Shown piece by piece: positions 5,129 to 6,234 of a DNA stretch of 6,234 nucleotides. Under the pieces are notes generated by a model that ran no database searches, was not told the origin of the DNA, and saw only the letters and a list, made by a program, of their open reading frames with translations. The stretch is from Deltaproteobacteria bacterium. Lineage in GTDB: Bacteria > Desulfobacterota > Binatia > DP-6. Made by a program: the position numbers and the translations under genes. Location: NCBI GenBank assembly GCA_005879245.1, contig VBLA01000329.1, forward strand, positions 1 to 6,234, in the 5' to 3' direction. Position 1 is the first letter of the stretch, and every line of letters begins with the position of its first letter.

Positions 5129-6234
5129 GTGACGCTCGATCTGCAGCCGCTCGCGGCGCTCGCCTCGCCCGACGAGCTGACCGCCGCCCTGCAGGCGACG
5201 ATCGAGCGGGCGCGTGCGAGCCCGCTCTACCGCGAGCGCCTGGCGGGCGTGCGCCTCGGCGGGGCGGCGGATCTCCGTCAGCTCCCGCTCACCACCCGCG
5301 CCGAGCTGCAGCGAGCGGGCGTCCACGGCACGCGCGCGGCGGCGCTCGCCGCCGTCTGCCACTACGGCGAGTCCTCGGGGACGACCGGCGTCCCGAACTC
5401 GGCGTGGCTCACGGCCGGCGACCTCACCCGCTCGGCACGAGCCATTCGCGCCGCGCACCCCGACGTCTTCGCGCCGGGCCGCGTCCTCCTGAACCGCTTC
5501 CCGTTCATGGCGGCGCCCGCCCATCTGATCGAGCTGATCGCCCAGCAGGGCGGGGGCGTCTCGATTCCCGCCGGTAACATCAATTGGGATGTTCCCTTTC
5601 CCAGGGCGCTCGAGCTGGCGCATCGGGTGCGCGCGCAGGTGCTCGCCGGGCTGCCCCTCGAGCCGGTCGTCCTCGGCGAGATCGCGCGTGCGCGCGGGCT
5701 CGATCCGGCCCGCGACCTCGCCGTCGACACGCTCTTCCTCGGTGGCGGGGCGATTCCCCCGGCGCTGCAGCGCATTCTCGCCCGCGCCTGGGACGCTCGC
5801 GTGATCGAGCTCTACGGTTCGACCGAGACGATGCTCCTCGGCACGTCCTGCGCGCGGGGCACCTTGCACCTCGCGACGGAGCTCGCGCACGGCGAGATCC
5901 TGGCGCCCGGGACCGCGACCCCGGTCGATCCCGGGGAGGAGGGTCTGTTCGTCGTCACCACGCTCGCCCTCGAGGCGAGCCCGCTGGTCCGCTTCGACAC
6001 GGGCGACGTCGTCCGTCTCCTGCCGGCGGCGTGTCCCTGCGGGAATCCCCGGCCGGGCATCATCGTGCTCGGCCGCGTGGACGACGCGGTCGAGATCGCA
6101 GGGCATCGCCTGTACCCCTACGATCTCGTGGAAGCGGGGGCGACGGCGGCCGAGGCCCTGGAGAGTGCCGTCTTCTTCACGGTCATCCTGCCGGGCCAGC
6201 TGCTGCTGCGGGTGGAGACGCGCGCGCGAGAGCG
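5129..6234 (+). CDS. PaaK/CapK-type AMP-dependent acyl- or aryl-CoA (or ACP) ligase, 3'-truncated by window edge
   Basis: First 368 residues of an ANL-superfamily adenylating enzyme of the phenylacetate-CoA ligase type (usual length ~430), which would activate a carboxylic acid with ATP and load it on CoA or a carrier protein. Motifs in order: RARASPLYRERLAG (27-40), typical N-terminus; P-loop SSGTTGVPN (82-90); LGGGAIPPALQRIL (204-217); ELYGSTETM (227-235); LVRFDTGDVV (286-295); the family's Cys motif ACPCGNPRPG (301-310); and the hinge VLGRVDDAVEIAGHRLYP (313-330). The C-terminal catalytic lysine lies beyond the window. The GTG at 5129 is chosen because family similarity begins just after it; a TTG at 5117 in the same frame is an alternative, and there is no strong Shine-Dalgarno for either. 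It diverges from the lipoprotein gene across a 126-base spacer. Near a KS/CLF operon it could activate a starter acid (ApeH-like role), but PaaK-type ligases also serve aromatic catabolism, so the link is inferred. Confidence 0.88.
   Translation, partial: MTLDLQPLAALASPDELTAALQATIERARASPLYRERLAGVRLGGAADLRQLPLTTRAELQRAGVHGTRAAALAAVCHYGESSGTTGVPNSAWLTAGDLTRSARAIRAAHPDVFAPGRVLLNRFPFMAAPAHLIELIAQQGGGVSIPAGNINWDVPFPRALELAHRVRAQVLAGLPLEPVVLGEIARARGLDPARDLAVDTLFLGGGAIPPALQRILARAWDARVIELYGSTETMLLGTSCARGTLHLATELAHGEILAPGTATPVDPGEEGLFVVTTLALEASPLVRFDTGDVVRLLPAACPCGNPRPGIIVLGRVDDAVEIAGHRLYPYDLVEAGATAAEALESAVFFTVILPGQLLLRVETRARE

Noticed and set aside
5060..6106. Minus-strand 348-codon frame opposite the ligase
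   Set aside because: Shadow frame rich in Arg/Glu/Gly; the plus strand carries the full series of adenylating-enzyme motifs.

Overview
The window is very GC-rich (clearly above 70% by eye), with strong G/C bias at third codon positions, GTG as well as ATG starts, and long empty reading frames opposite real genes. This fits a high-GC Gram-negative bacterium, since an LpxL-type acyltransferase and a lipoprotein are present. A deltaproteobacterial, Binatota-like or Rokubacteria-like soil lineage is plausible, but nothing here fixes the taxonomy. No RNA genes, CRISPR arrays or intact mobile elements were seen.

Bases 1-3274 (+ strand) hold a tight operon for unusual acyl chains: the 3' part of a beta-ketoacyl-ACP synthase with both catalytic histidines; a full-length ketosynthase homologue that has lost every catalytic residue and looks like a chain-length-factor partner; a stretch of three tandem 23-bp repeats encoding mini-ORFs; a short FabZ/ApeP-like hotdog dehydratase; and an LpxL/LPLAT-type acyltransferase. 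This set (KS, CLF-like partner, ApeP-like dehydratase, LPLAT) resembles aryl-polyene and related type II fatty-acid-synthase-like pathways, in which a carrier-protein-bound chain is extended, dehydrated and moved to a membrane lipid.

Bases 3275-5002 (- strand) hold a B12-binding-domain radical SAM enzyme and, upstream of it, a small TRL-like lipoprotein. From 5129 (+ strand) to the window edge runs a PaaK/CapK-type acyl- or aryl-adenylating ligase cut off at its C-terminus. Together the ligase (possible starter activation), KS/CLF/dehydratase (chain building), LPLAT (transfer) and radical SAM enzyme (possible chain or lipid modification) could form one lipid or polyene pathway. That link is inferred from proximity.

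The oddest feature is at 3274/3275. The acyltransferase and the radical SAM gene converge there, each stops looking like its family at the same base, and neither has a stop codon: each frame runs on for more than 1 kb through the antisense of the other. This points to a rearrangement breakpoint or an assembly chimera. The second oddity is the chain of repeated stop/start mini-ORFs between the CLF-like gene and the dehydratase.
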